The notes: a model not told the origin generated them from the sequence alone. Counted from the first letter of the stretch, positions 5,406 to 12,593 are shown. The stretch is DNA of 24,188 nucleotides from a virus (IMGVR_UViG_3300005264_000340:1-24188); one strand, 5' to 3'. Translations and numbers: made by a program.

Positions 5406-5568
5406 GCAATTAAATAAAAAACTTAAGGACTTACACCTCTCAGGATGCCTTATAGTTTATGATGACCAGATTTTGTTACTAATGCTCTAATCATACACCG
5501 CCATATCGTTCCACTCTCTAAATATTACAACTTGATAAAACTATTGACCTTATCTCTGTTAAGGTTAT

Positions 5569-5587
5569 AAAAAAAGCCCCGAAGGGC
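5569..5587 (-). terminator. Strong intrinsic terminator with UUCG loop
   Basis: On the minus strand GCCC-TTCG-GGGC is followed by seven T, 6 nt after the stop of the 5594-5995 gene. The C(UUCG)G loop is extra stable, making this the most conventional terminator in the left arm. Confidence 0.88.
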
Positions 5588-5593
5588 ATTTAA

Positions 5594-5995
5594 TTATAAA
5601 GTCTCAATAGAGCTGATAGCAACTTTATGAGTATCCCATTCCTCATTTACTTCATCTGTTAATGAAGCACTGATCTTCACTTTCTTTAATTCAGTTTCAC
5701 CATCTAACTGAAGGTGTGAAGTTAATGTATATAAAGAAACTTTGAAGTTTCCTTTCTTACCTTTCAACTGAACAACAGGATAAGTCACTTCTTCTCCTTT
5801 ATCGTTAGTGAACGATTGTATTGAGCTACGTCCTGTAAAAGCAAACTCAGACTCACCTTCAGGAAATACTTTCGCAAATTTCTCCTCTTTCATCCATGCA
5901 ATAGTACTTCCTATTGATGTATTCTCTGCAATTAGTGCATCTGCACTTAAACCTGCAGCTTTTGCTGCGTTTTCAACGATGTTTTTTAATTTCAT
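5594..5995 (-). CDS. Hypothetical protein, 133 aa
   Basis: The first gene of the minus-strand block. It starts MKLKNIVENAAKAAGLSADA, a helical N terminus, followed by a beta-rich domain (FAFTGRSSIQSFTNDKGEEV, later GKKGNFKVSLYTLTSHLQL) and an acidic end. Compact, acidic and beta-rich, it could be an OB-fold or an abundant DNA-associated protein, but no motif proves it. It has the best codon quality and strongest terminator of the left arm, so it may be highly expressed. The stretch upstream is TTTTAAAATTTTAAAAG before ATG. Confidence 0.8.
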   Translation of the reverse strand: MKLKNIVENAAKAAGLSADALIAENTSIGSTIAWMKEEKFAKVFPEGESEFAFTGRSSIQSFTNDKGEEVTYPVVQLKGKKGNFKVSLYTLTSHLQLDGETELKKVKISASLTDEVNEEWDTHKVAISSIETL

Positions 5996-6073
5996 CTTTT
6001 AAAATTTTAAAATTAATAATTTATTTGTAGAAAAACCAATCTCTAAAATCAATTTTCCCTTCAAAAAAGCTAT

Positions 6074-6158
6074 GGGGGTGTTATAGGGTGTCCCCCCCAC
6101 TCTCTGTGTGTCTTTTATAAAATCGTATATAGAAGTATTGTAGAAAAAAAGGTGGGGG
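6074..6158 (+). promoter_or_regulatory. Switch-like G/C tract hairpins in the divergent intergenic region
   Basis: Three tracts in otherwise AT-rich DNA: GGGGG (6074-6078), CCCCCCC (6092-6098) and GTGGGGG (6152-6158). The C tract can pair with either G tract; CCCCCAC/GTGGGGG gives seven G-C or A-T pairs. These folds exclude each other, as in an attenuator. The region 5999-6278 separates divergent genes and also carries the palindrome AAAAAATTTTTT (6191-6202) and a TATCTTTA promoter-like box near 6212. Confidence 0.35.
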
Positions 6159-6278
6159 TATATTTAGGTAAGTTGGGTATATATATTTCCAAAAAATTTT
6201 TTAAGATATAGAAGATAATGTGTATCTTTATATAAGTAAAAGGCGTATAATAAGTACAAACAAAAGGAGAAAAAGAAA

Positions 6279-6899
6279 ATGAAAATGAAGAGAATGAGAA
6301 TTTTAATATTAATGATGATGATTAGTTCTGTTATTTTTTCGCAGGGTTATGATTACGAAGGAGCTGAAGAGAGGTTATCTAAAGTAGGTTTTGGGTTGAT
6401 GGATGAGATGGAGCGTACTTATGGAGGAGAGTCTGTTATTTCTGAGTGGGATGATACTAATTACGGAGATAAATCTATCAAACTTGTTTTTTATGTAATA
6501 AGGAAAGAGCAGCCAGGAGATGATCATGTTAAGTATGTTATTTTCGAGGAGAACATACGATTTGTTATATCGGAGATGCAGTCAGGTTTTGGTAACAGAG
6601 TGAAGTTTACAGAGGTTGGTGATGATTATATAGGCATGTATAGGTTGGACTTATGGTATGACAGGTCGTTATCTGGAGGCAAGAGTGGAGGTTGCAGGAT
6701 ACGTATAGGCGGTGTTTATAATAATGTTAGTGTTATCATGCATGAGTTTGGTCATTTTTTTGAGTTAGGCCATAGTTATGGAGCTACTAACCCTATCATG
6801 TATCATTTTGTAGAGAGTGGTAGTAGGTTTACATCTAAAGATTACGATTACATGTATTCTTTATATTTGGAGTCATTAGAGTATTATTTAAGAGATTAG
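6279..6899 (+). CDS. Secreted metzincin-like zinc metalloprotease, 206 aa
   Basis: A signal peptide (about residues 1-22, with ILILMMMISSVIFSQ) ends in FSQ as in many Bacteroidota exported proteins. The zinc motif HEFGHFFELGH lies at residues 156-166 (three histidines and the catalytic glutamate), followed by NPIMYH, a Met-turn candidate as in matrixins. Family members normally have G at the eighth motif position; here it is E, an unusual change at the turn. The mature domain is small (about 185 residues). It probably cleaves proteins in the periplasm or outside the cell; it could act in lysis, entry or as virion enzyme. First gene of the plus block, with an AAAGGAGAAAAAG ribosome site 6 nt before ATG, rare in this window. 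Confidence 0.8.
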   Translation: MKMKRMRILILMMMISSVIFSQGYDYEGAEERLSKVGFGLMDEMERTYGGESVISEWDDTNYGDKSIKLVFYVIRKEQPGDDHVKYVIFEENIRFVISEMQSGFGNRVKFTEVGDDYIGMYRLDLWYDRSLSGGKSGGCRIRIGGVYNNVSVIMHEFGHFFELGHSYGATNPIMYHFVESGSRFTSKDYDYMYSLYLESLEYYLRD

Positions 6900-6912
6900 T
6901 ATTATTAATGGT

Positions 6913-7125
6913 ATGGATAATAAAGTATATTTTAACGAAGGAGATACGGTCAAACTTAAGCGTTTGGATAGTCCTGAGATGATGGTAGTAAGTGTAGGTA
7001 TTGTTGGTCGGGGCGATCAGGAGCGTACATTGGATGGTATATGGTGTATATGGTTTGATAGTCATTTGCACGTACAGGAATATAAGTTTAATACTAAAGA
7101 TTTAGTAAAAGTAAAAAAGAGGTAG
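6913..7125 (+). CDS. DUF2158-like small protein, 70 aa
   Basis: The protein begins MDNKVYFNEGDTVKLKRLDS, then PEMMVV, GIWCIWFD and a terminal EYKFNTKDLVKVKKR. The order GD-x-V-x-LK, P-x-M-x-V, C-x-WFD and a final F/L segment matches the DUF2158 pattern as I know it; the biochemical role of that family is not established. It follows the protease by 13 nt and its start is preceded by TAGTATTATTAA, a leader also found before the 8744 gene. The next ATG lies 2 nt after its stop, so these are an operon. Confidence 0.7.
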   Translation: MDNKVYFNEGDTVKLKRLDSPEMMVVSVGIVGRGDQERTLDGIWCIWFDSHLHVQEYKFNTKDLVKVKKR

Positions 7126-7127
7126 TT

Positions 7128-7694
7128 ATGGGATTGTTTAGTATAAATAGAGGTAACCCGGTAAAAGGTAGTTTACCAAGAGACGAGCGATTTGTTGCTT
7201 ACGATAGAGATTACGCTATATTGAGTCCTTACCCTACTAAGGTAGTAGGAGGAAAGAACATGTATGTAGTACCTGATGATGTGTCTATGGATAATTCTTT
7301 TGTACCGATGACAGCATCTTCTTACCAGGGCGGTTCAGGTTCTTTTTCTAAAGGCAGTACTTATTATCATTTACCTAAACCCGAAGGCTATGTGCCATTA
7401 GGTACAGGTAGAGTAATGAAAGATAGCGGTTTGTTAGTAAAGAAGGGGCAACCTATACGTGATGTCATCAATTACAAACGTCCTAACGATGATCTCTACG
7501 CTAAGTATAATAAGTTTTATGTACCTAATCAGGGTGTTAATACTGGCGGTAAGCTTTATACGTGGGGTAAGCGAGGTTTTGATCAAGGCAGAGATGTTAG
7601 TTCGTCTTTTTCGCATGCATCAGATGTTAAATCATTTGATGATACTATAAGTTGGGATAATTATAACAGGAGTGTTTATGAAGCAAATAAGTGA
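7128..7694 (+). CDS. Hypothetical protein, 188 aa, probable virion-associated
   Basis: The protein begins MGLFSINRGNPVKGSLPRDE and is rich in Tyr, Gly, Ser and Asp with few long helices (SYQGGSGSFSKGSTYYHLP), suggesting an extended or disordered protein. It contains KDSGLLVKKGQPIRD, which echoes the GLLIKA-QKG segment of the genes at 8744 and 9957. I therefore group it loosely with those. It ends with TGA, overlapping the start of the small membrane protein gene. No enzymatic motif. Confidence 0.7.
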   Translation: MGLFSINRGNPVKGSLPRDERFVAYDRDYAILSPYPTKVVGGKNMYVVPDDVSMDNSFVPMTASSYQGGSGSFSKGSTYYHLPKPEGYVPLGTGRVMKDSGLLVKKGQPIRDVINYKRPNDDLYAKYNKFYVPNQGVNTGGKLYTWGKRGFDQGRDVSSSFSHASDVKSFDDTISWDNYNRSVYEANK

Positions 7695-7860
7695 TGATGC
7701 TAAGATTATAGGTTTTTTCACATTATTGTTTATGCTTATACTTATGAGTAATAGTTTAGGATTTATAGAGAATCTCGATATACATTTAAAACATTTTCTT
7801 ATTGTTTTGAGCAGTGTAGGTTCATTTATTTTTGGTTTGATGGTAAAATACGGTTATTAG
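7678..7860 (+). CDS. Two-helix small membrane protein, holin candidate, 60 aa
   Basis: From the ATG at 7678 (a GTG at 7672 is also possible) the protein reads MKQISDDAKIIGFFTLLFML and then SFIFGLMVKYGY. It has two hydrophobic segments (about residues 10-28 and 40-56) with a short polar loop and charged termini. The size and topology fit a class II-type holin, and a muramidase gene lies directly downstream on the other strand. Holins have no sequence motif, so this is inference. It overlaps the previous gene by 17 nt; its stop shares bases with the convergent muramidase stop. Confidence 0.6.
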   Translation: MKQISDDAKIIGFFTLLFMLILMSNSLGFIENLDIHLKHFLIVLSSVGSFIFGLMVKYGY

Positions 7861-8501
7861 TATAACAGTATATTTGCATCGACAGGACCATTAATTCCTG
7901 TAGCTTTTTTCTTACAGCTATATTGCCATATTTTACATTTAGTATCAGGACGATTAGAGTAGTTAGCTATCCATAATCCGTATTTAAAAAAACGCTTATC
8001 CCCTTTAAGGTGCATTTGGAAGAAATTGTCTGAAGTGTATATCATTGGTCGAAGGCCTGTTTCTTTTTCTATTATAGTAAGGAAGTTTGCTATCCCGCAT
8101 TTTAAGCTTTCTATAGACTGTATAGTACTGAGCACTTCTACGTCTACTACAGGAGCTAAATCATTATTAGAATACTTAAGAACTTTAAGGAAACTTTTCG
8201 CTTGTAGAGTGGAGTTTTCGTTAGGTCTATAATAGTGGTATGAACCAATTTTAAATCCCATGCGTTTAGCGTTCATATAGTTTATGTGATATTGTTTATC
8301 GCAGTCTGTTCCAACAGAAGCTCTCATTATGATAAAGTATATAGGCGAGTAATCTATAAGACCAACTTTATCCCAATCTATTTCTCCTTGATAATGGGAG
8401 ATGTCTATACCGAAGCGAGATTTTTTTCGTTGAATATTTTTTGTATCTTTACAGCTAAGTAAAAATAAAACCGCAAGTATTAAAATAATTATTTTTTTCA
8501 T
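7857..8501 (-). CDS. GH25 muramidase with lipoprotein signal, 214 aa
   Basis: I start at the ATG at 8499-8501, which gives a lipoprotein signal peptide (KKIIILILAVLFLLSC, lipobox LLSC). The mature part is a complete glycoside hydrolase family 25 domain: GIDISHYQGEIDWDKV, MRAS-x-G, GSYHYYRP, the catalytic Asp-x-Glu in PVVDVEV, MIYTS, LWIANYS and IWQYS. It cleaves the MurNAc-GlcNAc bonds of peptidoglycan and should sit on the periplasmic face of a membrane. It is the only minus-strand gene inside the plus block; its ATG abuts that of the next plus gene. A membrane-tethered lysin beside a holin candidate suggests a lysis role. Confidence 0.88.
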   Translation of the reverse strand: MKKIIILILAVLFLLSCKDTKNIQRKKSRFGIDISHYQGEIDWDKVGLIDYSPIYFIIMRASVGTDCDKQYHINYMNAKRMGFKIGSYHYYRPNENSTLQAKSFLKVLKYSNNDLAPVVDVEVLSTIQSIESLKCGIANFLTIIEKETGLRPMIYTSDNFFQMHLKGDKRFFKYGLWIANYSNRPDTKCKIWQYSCKKKATGINGPVDANILLY

Positions 8502-8729
8502 ATGGCTAAGGTAGTAAAAAAATATATGACACACAAACAATTCAGTGATGCTATAGAAAAGATTAATAAGAGTTTGGGGACTAATGTTTTAGGTTCGGAG
8601 CATCGTAAGGATAGGGAGTTTATTATGCCTATAAATATGTTTGTAAGTAAAGATAGAGAGGGGCTTACAAAATTGTATTATGAACTTAAGAAGATGATTA
8701 GAATAGGTTATATATTTGAGAAGGTTTAG
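8502..8729 (+). CDS. Hypothetical protein, 75 aa
   Basis: The protein begins MAKVVKKYMTHKQFSDAIEK and ends MIRIGYIFEKV. It is helical with a mixed alpha/beta middle (REFIMPINMFVSKDREGL). The ATG at 8502 directly abuts the start codon of the divergent muramidase; the later ATG at 8526, after an A-rich run, would leave room for a ribosome site and may be the true start (67 aa). No family recognised. Confidence 0.6.
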   Translation: MAKVVKKYMTHKQFSDAIEKINKSLGTNVLGSEHRKDREFIMPINMFVSKDREGLTKLYYELKKMIRIGYIFEKV

Positions 8730-8743
8730 TATTATTAAGTATT

Positions 8744-9523
8744 ATGGGACTATTAATAAAAGCAGGGCAGAAAGGTATTGGTGAATTAACTAATAGGTTA
8801 ATATTACCAAGTGATAATACGGTATCTAAGACAAATAAACCGTATTATACCCCTTATGATAACTTACCTGATTATAATCCACAGACAGGAGAGAAAATCG
8901 ATAAACAGTCTTATTATGATAAGTTAGTTAATGGAGAAGATGTAGAAAAGCCGAAAAATTTTACTGATATATACTTTGATGTTTTGTCTAACAAGAGAGG
9001 TGTTCCTTCGAAAAAACTTCATGATTCTATGGTTGATTTTTCACGATGGATATCTATGGTAGAGAGTAGAAACAATAATAATGCACGACCTGGCACAACT
9101 ACTGCTAAGGGATTTTTTCAGTTTACTGATGACAGTGAAGATACTGCACGACAGAGGTTACGTAATGTTTCTAAAAGGATAAAAGCTAAAATGTCTGATA
9201 ATATAAAATCATTTGCTGATGGTAAAAAATCTATAACTGATTTAAGTTATGATGAGCAACAGCAGGTTTTCTTTGTTAATTTTGCAGAAGATAGAGATAG
9301 TAAGATTACGGATTTATTTGATAAAAAGAATTACGAGATTCAATATGCTTTTCATCATAGAGATAAAGGAGTGATGAAACATTATAAAGATACAGGATCT
9401 ATTGATTATAATAAAGCTTCTGATAGAAACATACAAGATAATTTAAATAATGTACGAGGTATTGATTATAATGCTGAGTATTTAAAAAATAATCCTCAAG
9501 GCAAAACTGTTAAAGGATTTTAA
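8744..9523 (+). CDS. Lytic transglycosylase-like virion protein, 259 aa
   Basis: The N terminus MGLLIKAGQKGIGELTNRL is shared with the genes at 9542 and 9957. After a polar linker, residues about 96-135 read WISMVESRNNNN, then TTAKGFFQFTDDS. The E-S followed by A-x-G-x-x-QFT resembles the catalytic glutamate and the following core of goose-type lysozyme and SLT transglycosylases. The remainder is helical. I infer a peptidoglycan-cutting protein carried in the virion for DNA entry. Preceded by the TAGTATTATTAA leader. The fold assignment rests on motif similarity only. Confidence 0.65.
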   Translation: MGLLIKAGQKGIGELTNRLILPSDNTVSKTNKPYYTPYDNLPDYNPQTGEKIDKQSYYDKLVNGEDVEKPKNFTDIYFDVLSNKRGVPSKKLHDSMVDFSRWISMVESRNNNNARPGTTTAKGFFQFTDDSEDTARQRLRNVSKRIKAKMSDNIKSFADGKKSITDLSYDEQQQVFFVNFAEDRDSKITDLFDKKNYEIQYAFHHRDKGVMKHYKDTGSIDYNKASDRNIQDNLNNVRGIDYNAEYLKNNPQGKTVKGF

Positions 9524-9541
9524 TAAAATAAAAATAATATT

Positions 9542-9955
9542 ATGGGATTACTAATAGGAAATAACACAGGACAAGGAACCCCTTTGAAAAGAGGTTATCG
9601 TTATTTGCATGCTAATGATTTAACATATCTTTATCCAGGACATAAGTATGATGATTTCAGTAAAGCTAATGGGCCAATAGAAAAAAATGATATTGATTTA
9701 TTTAGTCGGTATAATGCGTATAGAAAAACAAACCCTAATGGTGTAACTGTTGATGTTTATGCTAAAAATAATGGTTTAGTATACAAGCCTAATAGATATA
9801 CTTTTTTACAAGAAGAAGCTACTTTTTCCGGACCTAAGAGTAGAGCTGAGACTTTCATTAAAGATGATCGTCCTGATTATATGTTAGATTTTAATACTAA
9901 TGTACCTGTTTATGATGACACTATGACTAAACGTAATCGTTTATTAATTAAATAA
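9542..9955 (+). CDS. Hypothetical protein with N-terminal MGLLI tag, 137 aa
   Basis: The protein begins MGLLIGNNTGQGTPLKRGYR and ends TKRNRLLIK, so tag-like segments occur at both ends. The body is rich in Tyr, Asp, Asn and Pro and looks extended (KYDDFSKANGPIEKND). It lies 18 nt after the transglycosylase-like gene and 1 nt before the next ATG, so the three tagged genes form one operon. Function unknown; virion cargo or scaffold suspected from the shared N terminus. Confidence 0.68.
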   Translation: MGLLIGNNTGQGTPLKRGYRYLHANDLTYLYPGHKYDDFSKANGPIEKNDIDLFSRYNAYRKTNPNGVTVDVYAKNNGLVYKPNRYTFLQEEATFSGPKSRAETFIKDDRPDYMLDFNTNVPVYDDTMTKRNRLLIK

Positions 9956-9956
9956 T

Positions 9957-11291
9957 ATGTTAAATACATTATCACGTAAAGGCTTATTAATAAAAGCTGC
10001 ACAAAAAGGTAAATTTAAATCATTATTACCTGATTTAACAATTAAAACAGATAACACTTCTATTGCTAATAGTTATAAGTATCATCCCGAAACTAAAGGA
10101 GAAGCTGTATCACGCAAAAGAAAAGACAAGATTAAAGAAGATAAGTTTCAGAAAGAGGTTGATAAGAAATGGAAGTCAGTACAAAACAGTAGTTTTTCTA
10201 CTGTAAATTACAAGGATAGAAAACAATTAGAAACCGTAATGCGTAAACAGTTAGGTATGCGTAAAGAGTGGGATGATAAAAGTGTTATAGATAAGACCGA
10301 AACAATAACAGGAGAGGCGTTATTAGCTTTCGCTCCTGAGTTTGCTTTAGGTAAATTAGGTAAAGTAAGAAAAGTTGCTATGTTAGTTGATAGAGAACCT
10401 ACAGAGAAAGATATTGAAGGTATAATGAAAGCTTTAAAGAGTAATAAAAAGGTTGATCTATTTGAAGGAAGGAAAATATTAAAGGATAATCCTGCGATAA
10501 ATATTACAAAAGAAGAGGCTGAGAGAAATGTTAGAAAAAATAAAGAAGAAGCTAAGAAATTAATAAATAAACTATCAGAATTTAGTCGTAAGGATTATTT
10601 CGATAAAATGTCTCATCCTGATAATCTAAAAAAATATGCTAGACTTGATGCAGAAACTACAAATGGATTAAATGTTAAATCTGTTAGTAAATGGATTGAA
10701 AATAATGATTATAATTCTCCTGAATATTTAAAAATAAGAGATAAGATTGTTTTTGATGATTTAAAAATGGGAGGATTAAGTAGGTATGATATTTCTTTAG
10801 ATGATTATTATAAATATGTATTAAAGTATTTACAAGAGAAGAATATTATTAATGAAGATGCTGTTAGATCTAAATTAATTGACATATATAATGGAGATAA
10901 AGATTTTAATGATTGGATAATGTTTTTACAGCAAGAGTATTTAAGTAATGGGTTAGATCCAATTAAACGTGAGGTTTTAATTAACAGTAAAGATGCAGTA
11001 AAAGGGTATGAGAGTTTAAGTTGGCTTATTAATCATGAGTTAAAACACAATATAAATTCAGCAGGAGCTTATATAAGTAGAGAGTATAGAAATGAATTAA
11101 GTAGTGTCTTTAAGGATAATGGAATAAATAAAGGTATTGATAAGATAAACAATCTTAGTGATTTCGAATATTTTACATCACCTACAGAATTTATGTCTTA
11201 TGCAGGAACGAATTTAAAAGATGAGCTTGTTGATTTAGGATTGATTAAATTAAGGGTTCTAAAATATACAATATATACAAACCTTACATAA
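9957..11291 (+). CDS. HExxH metallopeptidase-like protein, N-terminal part of a frame-broken gene
   Basis: The protein begins MLNTLSRKGLLIKAAQKGKF with a later L-x-I-x-TDNT, paralleling the 8744 protein. Long helical, lysine-rich segments follow. Near residue 360 is SWLINHELKHNINSAGAYIS with a zinc-peptidase HExxH, then YFTSPTEFMSYAG, where the E in PTEF could be the third ligand as in gluzincins. The frame ends in KYTIYTNLT, an implausible tail. The minus-one frame opens at 11249 and continues coherently into the next feature, so the true gene is probably longer. Possible roles are processing of virion proteins or an injected effector. Confidence 0.7.
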   Translation: MLNTLSRKGLLIKAAQKGKFKSLLPDLTIKTDNTSIANSYKYHPETKGEAVSRKRKDKIKEDKFQKEVDKKWKSVQNSSFSTVNYKDRKQLETVMRKQLGMRKEWDDKSVIDKTETITGEALLAFAPEFALGKLGKVRKVAMLVDREPTEKDIEGIMKALKSNKKVDLFEGRKILKDNPAINITKEEAERNVRKNKEEAKKLINKLSEFSRKDYFDKMSHPDNLKKYARLDAETTNGLNVKSVSKWIENNDYNSPEYLKIRDKIVFDDLKMGGLSRYDISLDDYYKYVLKYLQEKNIINEDAVRSKLIDIYNGDKDFNDWIMFLQQEYLSNGLDPIKREVLINSKDAVKGYESLSWLINHELKHNINSAGAYISREYRNELSSVFKDNGINKGIDKINNLSDFEYFTSPTEFMSYAGTNLKDELVDLGLIKLRVLKYTIYTNLT

Positions 11292-11335
11292 CGGATACTC
11301 GTAAGTTTTTAAATATTTTAAATAAAACACCATAT

Positions 11336-11998
11336 ATGGCAACAGGAGTAGCAACATTATACGGAGCAAATAAAGTGAAAGCAAAACAAAAGGGTGGTTT
11401 AAGTGAGGTTGAGAGAAAAAAAGAAAACATTTCTGATTTTTACGAGGATTATCCAGCATTAATAAATGCAGGGAAAATAAATATTTATCCTGATAAAGAG
11501 TATAGAGCTAAAGAGTATGGTTTTGGCGATATAGAATTTATGGATAGAGATAAGGTAACATATAGTGATGATTATAGTTATAATAATCCTTTTAAAGGAG
11601 AAAAGACTATAGTGTATAATCCTGATGCTTTTGATGGTCCAGGAGAAATTAATCAAGCTATATTTTTAGATGCTGTATCTCATGGAATGAAGAGTGATCC
11701 TAAATATAAGATGCTATATGATAGGTTTTCTAAAGCATATATGGATAGCCCTTATAAGGGTGATATTGAAAGAGACTGGAAAAATGAGAGTAAAAAACAT
11801 TCTGTTAATGATGGATACGAACATTTTAAAGAAAATTATATTGATGGAGTGATACGTAATTTAATGTTTGAAGGATCTGAAGAAGATTTTAAAAAAGCAA
11901 GATATTGGAAGGATATAAAAAACGAGATATTTTCTCAGAAGGATATATACGACTCTTATAATGCTATACGTAAATATTTAAAAACAAATAAATGGTAA
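11336..11998 (+). CDS. Continuation of the HExxH gene in another frame, 220 aa
   Basis: The frame is open from 11249; sequence before the first ATG reads KPYITDTRKFLNILNKTPY and then MATGVATLYGANKVKAKQKG, a short hydrophobic stretch plus a basic QKGG segment. This supports fusion to the preceding gene rather than an independent start. The rest is polar, with INQAIFLDAVSHGMKSDPKY, a D-x-x-SH-x-M pattern before a helical C terminus ending KYLKTNKW. No known enzyme motif. If the frame is corrected, the protein would have about 680 residues. Confidence 0.62.
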   Translation: MATGVATLYGANKVKAKQKGGLSEVERKKENISDFYEDYPALINAGKINIYPDKEYRAKEYGFGDIEFMDRDKVTYSDDYSYNNPFKGEKTIVYNPDAFDGPGEINQAIFLDAVSHGMKSDPKYKMLYDRFSKAYMDSPYKGDIERDWKNESKKHSVNDGYEHFKENYIDGVIRNLMFEGSEEDFKKARYWKDIKNEIFSQKDIYDSYNAIRKYLKTNKW

Positions 11999-12003
11999 TG
12001 TAG

Positions 12004-12483
12004 ATGGAAGTGATGATAAAGAAAGGTAAATGTAAAGATAAGTTTCATTTGCCAAAGATTATAAAAATTAAAGGTTTAAATTTAAAATATAAGTTTACAC
12101 ATAATATAGAAACATTAGGATGGGAAAATCATATGAATAGATTATTTGGTTTTTCTATTGGTTTTAGTTCTCATAAGAATAGTTTTTCTTTTGTATATAA
12201 TGATCTTAATGGTGAAGTATATGCTCAGTATGTTATTGATAGTAGATTAAAGCTTCATAATATGCGTATATATAACACAAAAAAGGAACCTGTATTTTTA
12301 TCTATAATAGAAAAATCTTATGGAGTAGAATTTGAGGCAAAATTAGAAGGTTCAGAAATTGTTAGTTCGTTTAGAGTAACATATATACCAGTATCAGATT
12401 ATGGTGTAATCTTACGTCCTTTATATGGTATAAAAAGTTATGCAAAAAAAGATATAAAATTTAAGTTAGAAAAATTTAGTTAA
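12004..12483 (+). CDS. Hypothetical beta-rich protein, 159 aa
   Basis: The protein begins MEVMIKKGKCKDKFHLPKII and contains FGFSIGFSSHKNSFSFVYND and GEVYAQYVIDSRL, alternating strands typical of a beta-sandwich. The start lies in the string TAATGTAGATG, where TAA closes the upstream gene within 5 nt; the same AATGTAGATG precedes TerL, GroEL and GroES. Last gene before the tRNA block. It resembles small beta proteins I associate with Bacteroidota and their phages, but I assign no function. Confidence 0.68.
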   Translation: MEVMIKKGKCKDKFHLPKIIKIKGLNLKYKFTHNIETLGWENHMNRLFGFSIGFSSHKNSFSFVYNDLNGEVYAQYVIDSRLKLHNMRIYNTKKEPVFLSIIEKSYGVEFEAKLEGSEIVSSFRVTYIPVSDYGVILRPLYGIKSYAKKDIKFKLEKFS

Positions 12484-12488
12484 ATATT

Positions 12489-12518
12489 TTTGATATTAAA
12501 ATATTTTTTGTAATATTG
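12489..12518 (+). promoter_or_regulatory. Candidate host-type promoter for the tRNA block
   Basis: TTTG (12489-12492), an 18-nt spacer, then TAATATTG (12511-12518). This is one base from the Bacteroidota -7 box TAnnTTTG and slightly short in spacing; the first tRNA starts 4 nt later. Confidence 0.45.
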
Positions 12519-12521
12519 CAG

Positions 12522-12593
12522 TGCGAGATGGAAAAGTGGTATTTCGGGTGGCTCATAACCATCAGGTCGGCAGTTCGAGTCTGTCTCTCGCTA
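12522..12593 (+). tRNA. tRNA-Met/Ile (CAT)
   Basis: A 72-nt cloverleaf: D arm GAAA/TTTC, anticodon arm GGTGG-CTCATAA-CCATC, T arm GGCAG-TTCGAGT-CTGTC. The first acceptor pair is T-T, so it is unpaired at 1:72 as in initiators, but the three G-C pairs of initiator anticodon stems are missing. Elongator Met or lysidine-modified Ile are both possible. Confidence 0.85.

Noticed and set aside
1-6000. CRISPR array
   Set aside because: Several repeats and hairpins occur, but no regularly spaced identical repeats with unique spacers.
11249-11291. Programmed -1 frameshift site
   Set aside because: No X XXY YYZ heptamer in the right frame and no clear downstream pseudoknot; an indel is simpler.
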